Source: NORP240 sp965222175 (GTDB lineage Bacteria; Pseudomonadota; Gammaproteobacteria; Pseudomonadales; Pseudohongiellaceae). Taken from it: a DNA stretch of 64,000 bases. The stretch lies in contig OZ244938.1 of assembly GCA_965222175.1 (NCBI GenBank), positions 4,278,001-4,342,000 on the forward strand. The letters run 5' to 3'. The notes under the pieces are model-generated. The model saw only the letters and a program-made list of their open reading frames with translations. It was not told where the DNA came from and ran no database searches. Below, in pieces: positions 9,123-18,222 of the stretch. A program made the translations under genes and the position numbers. The number at the start of each line of letters is the position of its first letter. The stretch's first letter is position 1.

Positions 9123-12100
9123 CTAGTCCTCCCCGTCTTCGACGGCATTGGCAACAGCAGTATCGTCGCGGGTAATCCTGGCGATCAGCCGGGCCCGTTC
9201 GGCAGCAATCTGGTCACGCAACTGTTGATCCCGCTGGCGGTCATAGTAGGGAATGCCATCCACCCAGGTAGTTTCGGCCACGGCATAGACCGACAGTGGA
9301 TGATCGGACCACAGCACCAGGTCCGCATCCTTGCCGGCCCGAATGCTGCCCATGCGGTCATCCAGGTGCAGCAACCTGGCGGGGTTCAATGTCACCATTT
9401 TCATTGCCTCTATTTCACTGACACCGCCGTACTTGACCACCTTTGCGGCTTCCTGGTTAAGACGACGGGACATTTCCGCATCATCGGAATTGATGGCGAC
9501 AACGACTCCGGCCTGGTGCATCAGTGCCGCGTTGTAGGGGATGGCATAGCGCACCTCCCACTTGTATCCCCACCAGTCGGAAAATGTCGACCCCCCGGCA
9601 CCGTGGCGGGCCATCTTGTCCGCCACCTTGTAGCCTTCCAGGATGTGGGTAAACGTATTGATATTGAAATCGAAACTGTCTGCCACGTGCATCAGCATGT
9701 TGATTTCGGACTGCACATAGGAATGACTGGTCACGAATCGCTCGGCATTCAGTATTTCCAGCATGGTCTCGTTAACCAGGTCCCGGCGTGGGGCAATCGC
9801 CTGGTTGCGCGCCGACAATGGCAGGCTGTTGTATTCATCCCAGGCCTTTTCGTAGGCCCTGGCGTTGGTGAACGCATCGACGAACACCTGTTCCACGCCC
9901 ATGCGGGTCTGTGGGTAGCGGATCGAATCCGGATTGGTACTGCGCTTGACATTTTCCCCCAGGGCAAACTTGATAAACGGGTCCGCACCGTCGATCAGCA
10001 GGCCTTCGGCCGGCTCGCCCCAGCGCATCTTGATCAGTGCCGACTGGCCGCCTATGGGATTCGCCGAACCGTGGAGCAACTGGGCAGCGACGACACCACC
10101 GGCAAGGTTTCGATAGATATTGATATTTTCCGAATCCACCACGTCGCGCATCCGCACCATGCTGGAGTTGGTGGCTCTTTCATTGATGTTGAACAGGGCG
10201 ATATGGGAATGTTCATCGATTATGCCGGGAGTCAGGTGCTTGCCGCTGCCATCTATTTCGGTGACACCCGGCGCCGACAGGTTGCTGCCCACCGCGGCGA
10301 TTCGACCCTCCCTGACCAGAACATCGGTTACCGTCACGCCGGCGTCCTCGTTGGTCCAGACCGTGGCGTTTCTGATCACCATGTCCTGCTGCTGCGGCAG
10401 GGACTCCTGTCCGTAGGCCACGAACGGATAAATGACCGGTCCGGGCGGCTCGGACTGCTCCTGATCCCTTTCATTCCCGACCGTGTCAGCCAGTGGGGCG
10501 ACGCGTGCCAGGGTCCAGCTGACCGGGGTCCCGTCGGGCCGCCGGCCATTGCCTCGCCAGCCATCGTCCTCCGGCCAGCCGGCCAGCCTGGTCCGGTTTC
10601 CCGATCCGTCGCTGACATAACTGAGCGAAATAAAATCGGTGTCGACTTCAAGGTTGATGGCGGTTCCCGACTCGACGAATTCCGCTTCCGCTGCGCCGCC
10701 ATCGAAGGACAGTTCCAGCAGCAGGTCGCGATCCGCTACGCGAAGCCGATATTGACCGGACCTCTGGTCCTGGTCGGCAGCCAGGGTATAGCGTCGGCCC
10801 TGAATCCAGTTTTCTAGCAGTACCGAGTCTTCTGCCAGCAACGGCCCGGTGCTTACCAGGAAATTTGCCAGCGATCCCGGTGCCAGCTGACCCACCAGGC
10901 TGTCTACACCCAGCAGTTCGGCCGGTCGTCGGGTCACCGCTTCGATGGCGGTGGCGGCCGGCAGGCCGGCGGATACCGCCCGGCGCAGGTTGGTCCAGAA
11001 TTCGGCACCGCTGCCATCGGCGGTAATGGCAAAGGGTATGCCGGCCTCGGCAAGCATGGCCGGATTGTGGGGAGCCAGCTCCCAGTGTTTCAGTGCCTCC
11101 AGGCTGACTTCCTCGCTGTCGATGGCATCGTCAACCGCCGGGGGTTCGGGGAAGTCCACGGGGATGATAAGCGTCGCCCCTGTCTGCCGGATGAGGTCCA
11201 GCCGCCGGTAGCTGTCCCCGGCGGTTTTCAGTATGTACTGCCTGGCGAACTCGTCTCCCACCCGGTCCATGGTCAGGGCCAGCTGCCAGTTATCCACTTC
11301 CATGATCTGTGGCAGGGCCTGGATTCTGCCCCAGGCTTCCAGGGATTCATCGGTAAACGGCCGCGGGCTCTGGGACATGAACCACTGGCCGTCCAGGTAG
11401 GTCTGCCGGAGCAGGGCGATGGACCCCATGATGGAACCGGGTACCGACTGCACCGAAGTGCCCTTATCCAGGGAGTAGTGTGCCGCCACGTCGGGGACGA
11501 TGATGGCTTCGTTGGCCCGTTCGTCACCCAGGGTAACCAGCGCCGAGGTACCCCGGGCTATACCGTCCGGTTGATAACTGAGGACCGTGGAAAACCCGAG
11601 TTTACGCAGTGCCTGGCGTCGGTCGCTGTCCGGCATGAATGCCGTAACGGCGCGGAAGTGAGACTTGATGGCGTCATTGACATAGAACGCCCGGGGGCCG
11701 GGCAACAGATTTTCAGCACGCCCGTTGGGATCATCGACAGACCGGGGCTCGGGCAGGCCGTATTGCGTGTAGATGTCCACCAGGCCCGGATAGATGTAAT
11801 TGCCATCCAGGTCGATTTCGAAGTAACCGGGACGGTCTTCGTTACCGGCGACAACCTGCTCGATCCGGCCATCACGGACCAGCAGTGTCCCGGATTCAAG
11901 CACTTCACCATCCGGAAGGTATATCCTGGCATTGGTGAGGGCATAGGCATCCCGCCTGTTGTCGGCAACGCCATTGGGAGTCAGGTTGCTCTGGGCCGTA
12001 CCGGACTGGCCGGCGCCCAGGGCAACTGCCAGAACCAGCAGGGCCAGCCGCCTGGCCCTGCGGTCGGGGCTTTGCCCTGGCCTGGCCGGAGTGACTGCTG

Positions 12101-12149
12101 CCGCCCATCCCCGGGCGCATTCCATTATCCTTGAATTGATTCTGTTCAT
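9123..12149 (-). CDS. Large exported protein with two amidohydrolase domains
   Basis: A 1008-residue secreted protein (hydrophobic signal LALLVLAVALGAGQSGTAQS after a basic N-region). The N-terminal half is an amidohydrolase-like domain whose metal motif is lost (PGLVDIYTQYGLPEP where HxH is expected). The C-terminal half has the full signature: TPGIIDEHSHIALF, histidines in TSHSYVQ and FTHILEGY, and INSDDAEMSRR, ending MGSIRAGKDADLVLWSDHP. A linker with SGQYRLRVADRD and similar strands joins the two. The start at 12149 (MNRINSRIMEC) is chosen over a longer frame to 12293. It forms an operon with the downstream single-domain paralogue. Similar pairs occur in other bacteria, with hydrolysis of peptides or imides proposed only by family. 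Confidence 0.85.
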   Translation of the reverse strand: MNRINSRIMECARGWAAAVTPARPGQSPDRRARRLALLVLAVALGAGQSGTAQSNLTPNGVADNRRDAYALTNARIYLPDGEVLESGTLLVRDGRIEQVVAGNEDRPGYFEIDLDGNYIYPGLVDIYTQYGLPEPRSVDDPNGRAENLLPGPRAFYVNDAIKSHFRAVTAFMPDSDRRQALRKLGFSTVLSYQPDGIARGTSALVTLGDERANEAIIVPDVAAHYSLDKGTSVQSVPGSIMGSIALLRQTYLDGQWFMSQSPRPFTDESLEAWGRIQALPQIMEVDNWQLALTMDRVGDEFARQYILKTAGDSYRRLDLIRQTGATLIIPVDFPEPPAVDDAIDSEEVSLEALKHWELAPHNPAMLAEAGIPFAITADGSGAEFWTNLRRAVSAGLPAATAIEAVTRRPAELLGVDSLVGQLAPGSLANFLVSTGPLLAEDSVLLENWIQGRRYTLAADQDQRSGQYRLRVADRDLLLELSFDGGAAEAEFVESGTAINLEVDTDFISLSYVSDGSGNRTRLAGWPEDDGWRGNGRRPDGTPVSWTLARVAPLADTVGNERDQEQSEPPGPVIYPFVAYGQESLPQQQDMVIRNATVWTNEDAGVTVTDVLVREGRIAAVGSNLSAPGVTEIDGSGKHLTPGIIDEHSHIALFNINERATNSSMVRMRDVVDSENINIYRNLAGGVVAAQLLHGSANPIGGQSALIKMRWGEPAEGLLIDGADPFIKFALGENVKRSTNPDSIRYPQTRMGVEQVFVDAFTNARAYEKAWDEYNSLPLSARNQAIAPRRDLVNETMLEILNAERFVTSHSYVQSEINMLMHVADSFDFNINTFTHILEGYKVADKMARHGAGGSTFSDWWGYKWEVRYAIPYNAALMHQAGVVVAINSDDAEMSRRLNQEAAKVVKYGGVSEIEAMKMVTLNPARLLHLDDRMGSIRAGKDADLVLWSDHPLSVYAVAETTWVDGIPYYDRQRDQQLRDQIAAERARLIARITRDDTAVANAVEDGED

Positions 12150-12421
12150 GGCCGGATTACCGTCGTAGTAGTTGCAGGATTTCCCGCGACGATACGCTGC
12201 CGGTGGCTGCGCTATCCAGAACCGGCTGGCGCCCTGGCGGCAGCATGTCTTTCCGGCTGCTGCAGGATTCCCTGCGGTTTGGGCAGGCCCCATGACGGGC
12301 AGGAACGGCGGGAGTCTGGTTATGTAACCAGCTTTGAAACTGCCAGGTCAAGCAGGGCGGTAATCGACTGACCCGGGCAGGCCAGTCGATTGTCCCGGTG
12401 ACCCTTCATCTGTCGGGGTGG

Positions 12422-12892
12422 CTACTTGAGATTGGAGTAATCGGTGTTACTCATCATGTAAACCTCGGCGGACACCCGGACCGGGTATTTTTCCCGCAGT
12501 GCCAGCCATTCGGCATCGGTGCGGAACGCATCCCACACTTCCGTACGGTGGGCCCGATCACGGTAGGCAAGCATCCATACCAGGGTGTTGGGATCATCCA
12601 GCCGTTGCCAGACAGCGATAACGTCCGCGCCCAATCGTTCGAATATGGCCACTTCCTGTTCGCGGAAGCGCTGATGCAGCTCACCGATTCCGTGATCGCC
12701 GTTATCGTCCGGCAGTGCCGTGTACATGCGCAGCTCGAAACAGCGGGCATTGTCGGCCACGTCGGCGGCGAGTTCCGCGGACAGCTGGCCTGCCGGTCCG
12801 CAGGGTGGAGGTGTCTGCTGGCCACTGGCAATCGAGGTCAGTGCCATAGCCAGCACTGAAGTCAGAGCGGTTAAAAACAGTTTGATTTTCAT
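12422..12892 (-). CDS. Exported NIPSNAP-family protein
   Basis: A 156-residue protein with a signal peptide (MKIKLFLTALTSVLAMALTSIASG) followed by one NIPSNAP domain (ferredoxin-like alpha+beta barrel; Pfam PF07978). The family start CFELRMYTA, a mid-part IAVWQRLDDPNTLVWMLAYRD and the end VSAEVYMMSNTDYS are visible. CAGGAG lies 8 bp before the ATG. NIPSNAP proteins have no agreed biochemical role. It follows the exported methyltransferase gene on the same strand, separated by 213 bp containing two hairpins, and precedes the amidohydrolase operon. Confidence 0.85.
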   Translation of the reverse strand: MKIKLFLTALTSVLAMALTSIASGQQTPPPCGPAGQLSAELAADVADNARCFELRMYTALPDDNGDHGIGELHQRFREQEVAIFERLGADVIAVWQRLDDPNTLVWMLAYRDRAHRTEVWDAFRTDAEWLALREKYPVRVSAEVYMMSNTDYSNLK

Positions 12893-12913
12893 TATTTACT
12901 CCTGGGTCCAAGG

Positions 12914-12940
12914 TTCAGGGAATCTCTGCGCAAGCAGAGA
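12914..12940 (-). repeat. Dispersed repeat copy forming a GCAA-loop hairpin in the NIPSNAP leader
   Basis: TTCAGGGAATCTCTG (12914-12928) belongs to the TTAAGGAACCTCTG repeat family. It forms a perfect 7-bp stem, 12923-12929 with 12934-12940, around a GCAA tetraloop, about 30 bp upstream of the NIPSNAP start. No T-run follows on the minus strand, so it is more likely a leader structure than a terminator. Confidence 0.5.
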
Positions 12941-13010
12941 AATGCCCGAATAGTTCAATATACCAGCAGGCCGTTAAATACTGCTGGGCCTGCCAATACT
13001 TCGCGAGAAA

Positions 13011-13059
13011 CTGGCGCAAACCGCAGATTTACACGGAATAAACTGCAGGTTTCCGCCAG
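13011..13059 (-). other. Long imperfect hairpin between methyltransferase and NIPSNAP genes
   Basis: CTGGCG (13011-13016) pairs with CGCCAG (13054-13059). After a one-base mismatch, AAACC pairs with GGTTT, then GCAG with CTGC and TTT with AAA, with two single-base bulges and a nine-base loop. That is about 18 pairs. It lies 47 bp after the methyltransferase stop. On the minus strand it is followed by TTTCTCG, not a clear T-tract, so termination or mRNA-end protection is only inferred. Confidence 0.5.
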
Positions 13060-13105
13060 TTGTTGTGTTGTCTTGACTGTGCGAACAATATTCGTCAACA
13101 GCCGG

Positions 13106-13870
13106 CTAGTTCCGATAGAGTACGACAAACTTACTGGTCTGACCCTGGATCGAAGAGTCAAAAACGCCGATGTCCAGCGGATCGTCGTCGTTCTTGTGCA
13201 GGTTCGAACTGCGCACCACCGTCATTCCGGCACGCTGGGCGTGTTCGGTAACCAGCTCTTCGCTGATGCGGTGCAATGTGCCGCCAACCTCGACACCGGA
13301 TCCTGCCTCGGCAATATGATCGACAGCCAGGAACAATCCGCCGGGCTTGAGAATGCGGGCAATCTCCGCGAATGCTGTTTCCGGGTCTCCCAATGATTCA
13401 CCACCTGGCTCGAAGCCCAGCTCGTGCGGTCCCAGGATCCAGGTAACCATATCGAATGCGTTATCCGGCGCTTCCAGTGAATTGAAGTTGGTACGGCTCA
13501 CGCGGACGTTGGACAGGCGGTTATCGGCCACCCGGTTTGCCACGGAGTCGCCGAGAAAACTGTCAAAAGAAGGCGGATTGTGCATGACCACAGTACCCGC
13601 TGGACCCACGACACGACTGATTATTTCGGTGTAATAGCCGCCACCGGCTTCCAGCTCAAAGACCGACATGCCCGGTTGCAGGCCGGCGAAAGCAAGAACT
13701 TCAAGCGGCATTCGCCGGGCGTCGTCAGCCGCATCTGCTGCCGGCCGGTCTCCGTGGACCAGGGCATTGCCAACAATATCAGCGGTGGTCTGCTGGGCGT
13801 TCAAACCGTAACTGGCCAGCAACAGGCCGGCACTGAACGAGGTAAAAAAGATTTTCTTTAGGACATTCAT
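13106..13870 (-). CDS. Exported class I SAM-dependent methyltransferase-like protein
   Basis: A 254-residue protein with a signal peptide (KIFFTSFSAGLLLASYGLNAQ), so the mature domain should lie outside the cytoplasm. The methyltransferase core has motif I VFELEAGGGYYTEIISRVVG, in which the usual DxGxGxG is ELEAGGG, then LSNVRVSRTNFNSLEAPDNAFDMVTW and ILKPGGLFLAVDHIAEAGSG. Exported members of this group are common in marine Gammaproteobacteria and their substrate is unknown. How SAM would be available outside the cytoplasm is unclear. The gene diverges from the FMN hydroxy-acid dehydrogenase with a 196-bp gap. Confidence 0.8.
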   Translation of the reverse strand: MNVLKKIFFTSFSAGLLLASYGLNAQQTTADIVGNALVHGDRPAADAADDARRMPLEVLAFAGLQPGMSVFELEAGGGYYTEIISRVVGPAGTVVMHNPPSFDSFLGDSVANRVADNRLSNVRVSRTNFNSLEAPDNAFDMVTWILGPHELGFEPGGESLGDPETAFAEIARILKPGGLFLAVDHIAEAGSGVEVGGTLHRISEELVTEHAQRAGMTVVRSSNLHKNDDDPLDIGVFDSSIQGQTSKFVVLYRN

Positions 13871-14066
13871 TGGATATTCCCGAACTCTGCTTGTTGTTAA
13901 AGGGACCGCCTAGTGTAGGCGTATAAACGCAAGAAAACCATGTTTGCAGGACGGTTGACCGCTGATTTGCCGTCAAAGACCCGGCTGGCGGCCGGAAAAT
14001 CCGTGATTTTCTTCCATCGCTGTTGACGATAGACTTGACCGCGAGTTTCCAGTCAGGTCCCTAATC

Positions 14067-15221
14067 ATGTTCAGACGCCTTCGCAACTGCCACAACGTCA
14101 ACGACCTTCGCCTGCTGGCCAGGCAGCGCCTGCCAGGCCCCATCTTTCACTACATCGACGGAGCGGCGGACGACGAAGTCACCTACCGCCGCAATACCTC
14201 CGCTTTTGAAGAATGCGATCTGGTACCACGGGTACTGGCCGGTGTCGAGAATGTGGACATGTCGGTCACTGTCATGGGGCAGAAGTTGGCTTTACCGGTA
14301 TTCTGCTCGCCTACTGCACTGCAGCGCCTGTTTCACCGTGACGGCGAGCGGGCAGTTGCCCGGGCCGCGGAAAAATTCGGTACGATGTTCGGGGTGTCGG
14401 CGCTGGGCACCGTTTCACTGCGGGAAATCGGTGAGATGATAGCCACGCCAAAGCTGTTTCAGTTCTACTTTCACAAGGATCGGGGCCTCAACGATGCCAT
14501 GGTGGAACGAGCCCAGGCAGCAGGCTTCGATGCCCTGGCGCTCACCGTGGACACTATCACCGGCGGCAACCGGGAACGCGACCTGTACACCGGATTTACC
14601 TCGCCACCGAAGCTTTCCCTGCGCAGCATGGCCAGTTTCGCCCTGCACCCCCGCTGGACTGTTGACTACTTCTTCGGCGAAGCCTTCGAACTGGCTGAGC
14701 TTAAGGATTTCGTCCAGCAGGGCTCCAATGTCGCCGTTTCCATCGGCGACTATTTCGCCAGCATGCTTGACCAGTCAATGGACTGGAGCGATGCCGAGGC
14801 GCTGAGGGCGAAGTGGGGTGGGCCCTTCTGCCTGAAAGGCATTATGAGTGTAGCCGATGCGCAGAAAGCCGTGGATATCGGCGCCGACGCCATCATGGTT
14901 TCCAATCACGGCGGCCGTCAGCTGGACGGTTCACGTTCTCCCTTTGACCAGATCGCCGAAATCAGCGACGCCGTCGGCGACCGGATCGACGTGATCCTGG
15001 ACGGCGGCATACGTCGGGGCACCCACGTATTGAAAGCACTGGCGGCCGGTGCCCGCGCCTGTTCCGGGGGACGCATGTACCTGTATGCCCTGGCCGCTGC
15101 CGGTCAACCCGGCGTGGAGCGGGCACTGACCAATCTCAAGGTGGAAATCGAACGGGACATGAAGCTGATGGGGGTAACGCGTATCGATCAGCTGACTCGG
15201 GACATGCTGCGCTACCGTTGA
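14067..15221 (+). CDS. FMN-dependent alpha-hydroxy-acid dehydrogenase (LldD-like)
   Basis: A 384-residue TIM-barrel flavoenzyme that oxidises an L-2-hydroxy acid such as lactate. The catalytic signature SNHGGRQLDGS contains the proton-abstracting H281. PVFCSPTALQRLFHRDGE and IDVILDGGIRRGTHVLKALAAGA (FMN phosphate binding) are also family segments. Length and domain order match LldD/glycolate oxidase proteins. It may feed electrons to the respiratory chain. It stands alone, with divergent and short flanking gaps, so its substrate is not set by context. Confidence 0.9.
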   Translation: MFRRLRNCHNVNDLRLLARQRLPGPIFHYIDGAADDEVTYRRNTSAFEECDLVPRVLAGVENVDMSVTVMGQKLALPVFCSPTALQRLFHRDGERAVARAAEKFGTMFGVSALGTVSLREIGEMIATPKLFQFYFHKDRGLNDAMVERAQAAGFDALALTVDTITGGNRERDLYTGFTSPPKLSLRSMASFALHPRWTVDYFFGEAFELAELKDFVQQGSNVAVSIGDYFASMLDQSMDWSDAEALRAKWGGPFCLKGIMSVADAQKAVDIGADAIMVSNHGGRQLDGSRSPFDQIAEISDAVGDRIDVILDGGIRRGTHVLKALAAGARACSGGRMYLYALAAAGQPGVERALTNLKVEIERDMKLMGVTRIDQLTRDMLRYR

Positions 15222-15384
15222 ATCGATTAACCCTGCCGGCGATCCGTTTCTCAGCCATACCGTCTTCGCCGGGATGCGGGTGGATACTGTCCACCCGGTA
15301 CCGTCGTGGTAAACTCGCGGCAACCGCATGCGCCGCCAGAATGCGACCTCGACTACCCTCAATAACAAACTGAAGGAGAACCAC

Positions 15385-15672
15385 ATGGCCAACGAAGGAT
15401 ACCACGAACCCGTTGAGGAACTTTCAGACGAAACCCGCGATCTGCATCGGGCAATCATTTCGCTGATGGAAGAACTGGAAGCGGTGGACTGGTATAACCA
15501 GCGAGTCAATGTCTGCAAGGATGACGAGTTGCGTGCTATTCTCAAACACAACCGCAATGAGGAAATGGAACATGCGGCCATGGTGCTGGAATGGATCAGG
15601 CGTCACAGCCCGGACTTCGACAGGGAACTGAAGGATTATCTTTTTACCGACAAACCCATTGCCCATGAATAG
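15385..15672 (+). CDS. Encapsulated-ferritin-like protein (EncFtn family) without C-terminal targeting tail
   Basis: A 95-residue protein closely resembling the ferroxidase core of Rhodospirillum rubrum EncFtn. The helix-1 segment SLMEELEAVDWYNQRV and helix-2 segment KHNRNEEMEHAAMVLEW keep the iron ligands (E30, E60, H63) and the entry-site residues E29, E32 and W36. AAGGAG lies 8 bp before the ATG. EncFtn normally decamerises, oxidises iron inside an encapsulin shell and is docked by a C-terminal peptide. Here the protein stops at DKPIAHE, right after the core, and no targeting motif or encapsulin gene is found beside it in any frame. It may work free in the cytoplasm or partner a shell elsewhere. 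Confidence 0.88.
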   Translation: MANEGYHEPVEELSDETRDLHRAIISLMEELEAVDWYNQRVNVCKDDELRAILKHNRNEEMEHAAMVLEWIRRHSPDFDRELKDYLFTDKPIAHE

Positions 15673-15754
15673 GTCCGGTCCCGGCGATGGATGCGGCACC
15701 GCCTGCCACCCCTCCCCCGGCAGCCCTCCCCGCGGGCCCGATGCCGCATTCCCG

Positions 15755-17797
15755 CTACGCCTCCTCCACTGACTGCGGCCCCGCATCGCTGTCCCCGGTA
15801 TCTTTCTTTGACTGACCATTCTCGGGTGCCGGGCCTCCGGCGCCTCCCTCCATGAACGGTGCCAGCAACTCCCTCATGTCCTGGTCAGTCAGGGTTTCCC
15901 GTTCCTGCAGGGCCGATGCAATGGTATCCAGCTCCGGGCGATGTTCCTTCAGGGTATCGAAAGTGCGCTGTTCGTTGTCCCGCACCAGGCAGCTGACCTC
16001 TTCGTCGATCAACTCCGCGGTATGTTCGCTGTAGTCCTTGTGCAGAATCATTTCCTGCCCTGGAAAGCTCTGTTCCGGATTGCCGAAACTCAGCGGACCC
16101 AGCCCCCGGTTCATGCCCCACTCCCTGACCATGTGGCGGGCCAGCGTGGTTGCCTGCTGCAGATCGTTGGCCGCTCCGGAACTGACCTCGTCGAAAACCA
16201 GCTTTTCGGCGCAGCGCCCTCCCAGCATGATGGAGATCCGGTCTTCCAGGTAGTGCTGTCCATAATTCAGCTTGTCTTCGCTGGGCGTCTGCTCGGTGTA
16301 CCCCAGCGACATGCCGCGGGGAATGATACTGACCTTGCGTAACGCATCGGCATAGGGCATGTAGTAAGCGGTCAGCGCGTGTCCGGCCTCGTGATAGGCA
16401 GTACGTCGCCGCTCTTCCTCGGTCAGCATGGACTCGCGTTTCTCGCCGAGAATGACCTTGTCACGGGCACGCTCCAGGTAACTGTTGTCCACCTGCTGCC
16501 GGTTTTCGCGGGCCGCCAGCAAGGCCGCCTCGTTAATCAGGTTGGCGAGATCCGCGCCGGAGAATCCCACGGTGCCCGCGGCAATCCTTTCCAGGTCGAT
16601 ATCGTCTGCCATCGCCACCTTCCTGGCATGCACCTTGAGAATGTCCAGTCGTGCCTCCCGCTGGGGCAGATCCAGCACGACCTTGCGGTCGAAACGACCG
16701 GGTCGGGTCAGCGCCGTGTCGAGTACATCCGGCCTGTTGGTGGCGGCGATGACCACGATGGCCTCCTCACCGGTGAAGCCGTCCATTTCCGCCAGGATCT
16801 GATTGAGCGTCTGCTCGCGCTCGTCGTTGCCCAGGCCGGCGGCTCCGCTGCGGGCCCGGCCCACCGAATCGATTTCGTCGATGAAAATCAACGCCGGTGC
16901 AACTTCTCTCGCCTGTTTGTACATGTCCCGAACCCGGGAGGCTCCGACACCGACGAACATTTCCACGAACTCTGAACCGGTTATGCTGAAAAACGGGACG
17001 CCTGCTTCCGCCGCCGTGGCCCTGGCCAACAATGTTTTTCCCGTTCCCGGTGGACCAATAAGAAGAATACCCCTGGGAATAGTGGCACCGATACGGCGAT
17101 ACTTGTCCGGGTTTTTCAGGAAGTCGATGATTTCGGCAAGGTCGTCCTTGGCGTGTTTCAACCCGGCAATGTCGTCGTAGGTAATCCTGATGTTCTCGCC
17201 ACGGGTCATGCGGGCCTTGGACTTGGTGAAGCCGAATACCCCGCCTCCCGGGTAACCCTTGCCCCCTGCCCGCAACATCCTGGTACTGAGCATGAAAATA
17301 CCGATCAATAACAGCCAGGGCAGCAGATTGATCAGCAGCAGGGTCCACATGGACTGCTGGTCGGAACTTACGCGAACTTCCACGTCCATCTCTTCCAGCA
17401 GGGGGAACAGGTCGTCATCCGCCAGCGGCGGGAAGGTAGTGGTAAATTCAGTGTAGTCACCGATGGCAACGCGGTAGGTTCCGTTGATGCGGTCCCCCTG
17501 CATGACAATGGACTCGATTTCATTGTCGCGAAGTCGATCCTTGAAGGCGGAATAGGCGATGTCCTCCCGACCCTGCTCATTGAAATCGAAAAAAGAGATC
17601 AGCGTGAAGAACAGCAGCACCATGATGAACACATCGGTCCAGCGCTGCAGGCCCGACGGTACTGGCGGTCGCTGCGGACCCCCGGAATCGTCAGCCTGCC
17701 GGTGGTCATCGCCGCTACGGATCGGGTCGACGGGATCGCGCTGCTCTGGAGCAGCGGGTGGTGGCGGGGAATCCCTGTCGGGCCGTTGATCGCTCAT
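15755..17797 (-). CDS. ftsH: ATP-dependent zinc metalloprotease FtsH
   Basis: A membrane AAA+ protease of 680 residues that degrades misfolded membrane and short-lived cytosolic proteins. Order of domains: a proline-rich polar N-tail of about 50 residues (unusual; E. coli FtsH is 644 residues and lacks it), a first membrane helix (FIMVLLFFTLISFF), a periplasmic part, a second helix (LLLINLLPWLLLIGIFML), the AAA module with Walker A GPPGTGKT and Walker B ALIFIDEID, and the zinc site H469EAGH473. GGAAAG precedes the ATG at 17797. The gene is not next to rlmE or folP, the usual site of the main ftsH, so it may be a second copy. Confidence 0.92.
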   Translation of the reverse strand: MSDQRPDRDSPPPPAAPEQRDPVDPIRSGDDHRQADDSGGPQRPPVPSGLQRWTDVFIMVLLFFTLISFFDFNEQGREDIAYSAFKDRLRDNEIESIVMQGDRINGTYRVAIGDYTEFTTTFPPLADDDLFPLLEEMDVEVRVSSDQQSMWTLLLINLLPWLLLIGIFMLSTRMLRAGGKGYPGGGVFGFTKSKARMTRGENIRITYDDIAGLKHAKDDLAEIIDFLKNPDKYRRIGATIPRGILLIGPPGTGKTLLARATAAEAGVPFFSITGSEFVEMFVGVGASRVRDMYKQAREVAPALIFIDEIDSVGRARSGAAGLGNDEREQTLNQILAEMDGFTGEEAIVVIAATNRPDVLDTALTRPGRFDRKVVLDLPQREARLDILKVHARKVAMADDIDLERIAAGTVGFSGADLANLINEAALLAARENRQQVDNSYLERARDKVILGEKRESMLTEEERRRTAYHEAGHALTAYYMPYADALRKVSIIPRGMSLGYTEQTPSEDKLNYGQHYLEDRISIMLGGRCAEKLVFDEVSSGAANDLQQATTLARHMVREWGMNRGLGPLSFGNPEQSFPGQEMILHKDYSEHTAELIDEEVSCLVRDNEQRTFDTLKEHRPELDTIASALQERETLTDQDMRELLAPFMEGGAGGPAPENGQSKKDTGDSDAGPQSVEEA

Positions 17798-17982
17798 TAC
17801 CTGTTGCTTTCCTTGTCTGCTGCCTGGCGAGAATAAACCTCGCCCTGCACAACTGTCCACCGGCAACTGGTCAATAACACCCCCCGCAGCTGCCTGGCGG
17901 ACGTGTTTTAGGACCTGTCCGCCACACAACGATGCGGCCCCGGACGCTGCCGACTGATTGCTGTCATTTTTTTAAGGAACAC

Positions 17983-17997
17983 CATTGCTGTCCCACA
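17983..17997 (-). repeat. 15-bp terminal repeat, IS110 3' side
   Basis: On the minus strand this reads TGTGGGACAGCAATG. It is the partner of 19435-19449 and identical to a solo copy at 40632-40646. Confidence 0.6.
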
Positions 17998-18222
17998 ATC
18001 CTCGACACCTATTGGTGTGTTCCAGGGCATTTCTGCCTATTTAAGGCATGAGCCCAAGCAGGTCCGGTGGGCTTTGATTCTCGCGAATAGCAAGGAGTGG
18101 CCGGCAGGGTATTTGTGCCGCTGCAATAAAGGACCTGCGCTGAACGGCGAAAAATGACCGTTTTTCAGGGCATTTTTCAAAGTGAAGGTACCCCGAAGTA
18201 ACTGTGTTGGCTGTCAAGCTAA

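Noticed and set aside
8126..10817. Long plus-strand frames (349 and 530 codons) opposite the amidohydrolase operon
   Set aside because: They are antisense shadows of GC-rich genes with no family motifs; the minus-strand genes have signal peptides and clear domains.
15673..15780. Encapsulin targeting peptide or shell gene downstream of EncFtn
   Set aside because: None of the frames after the stop contains an LTVGSLK-like motif, and the next gene is ftsH on the other strand.
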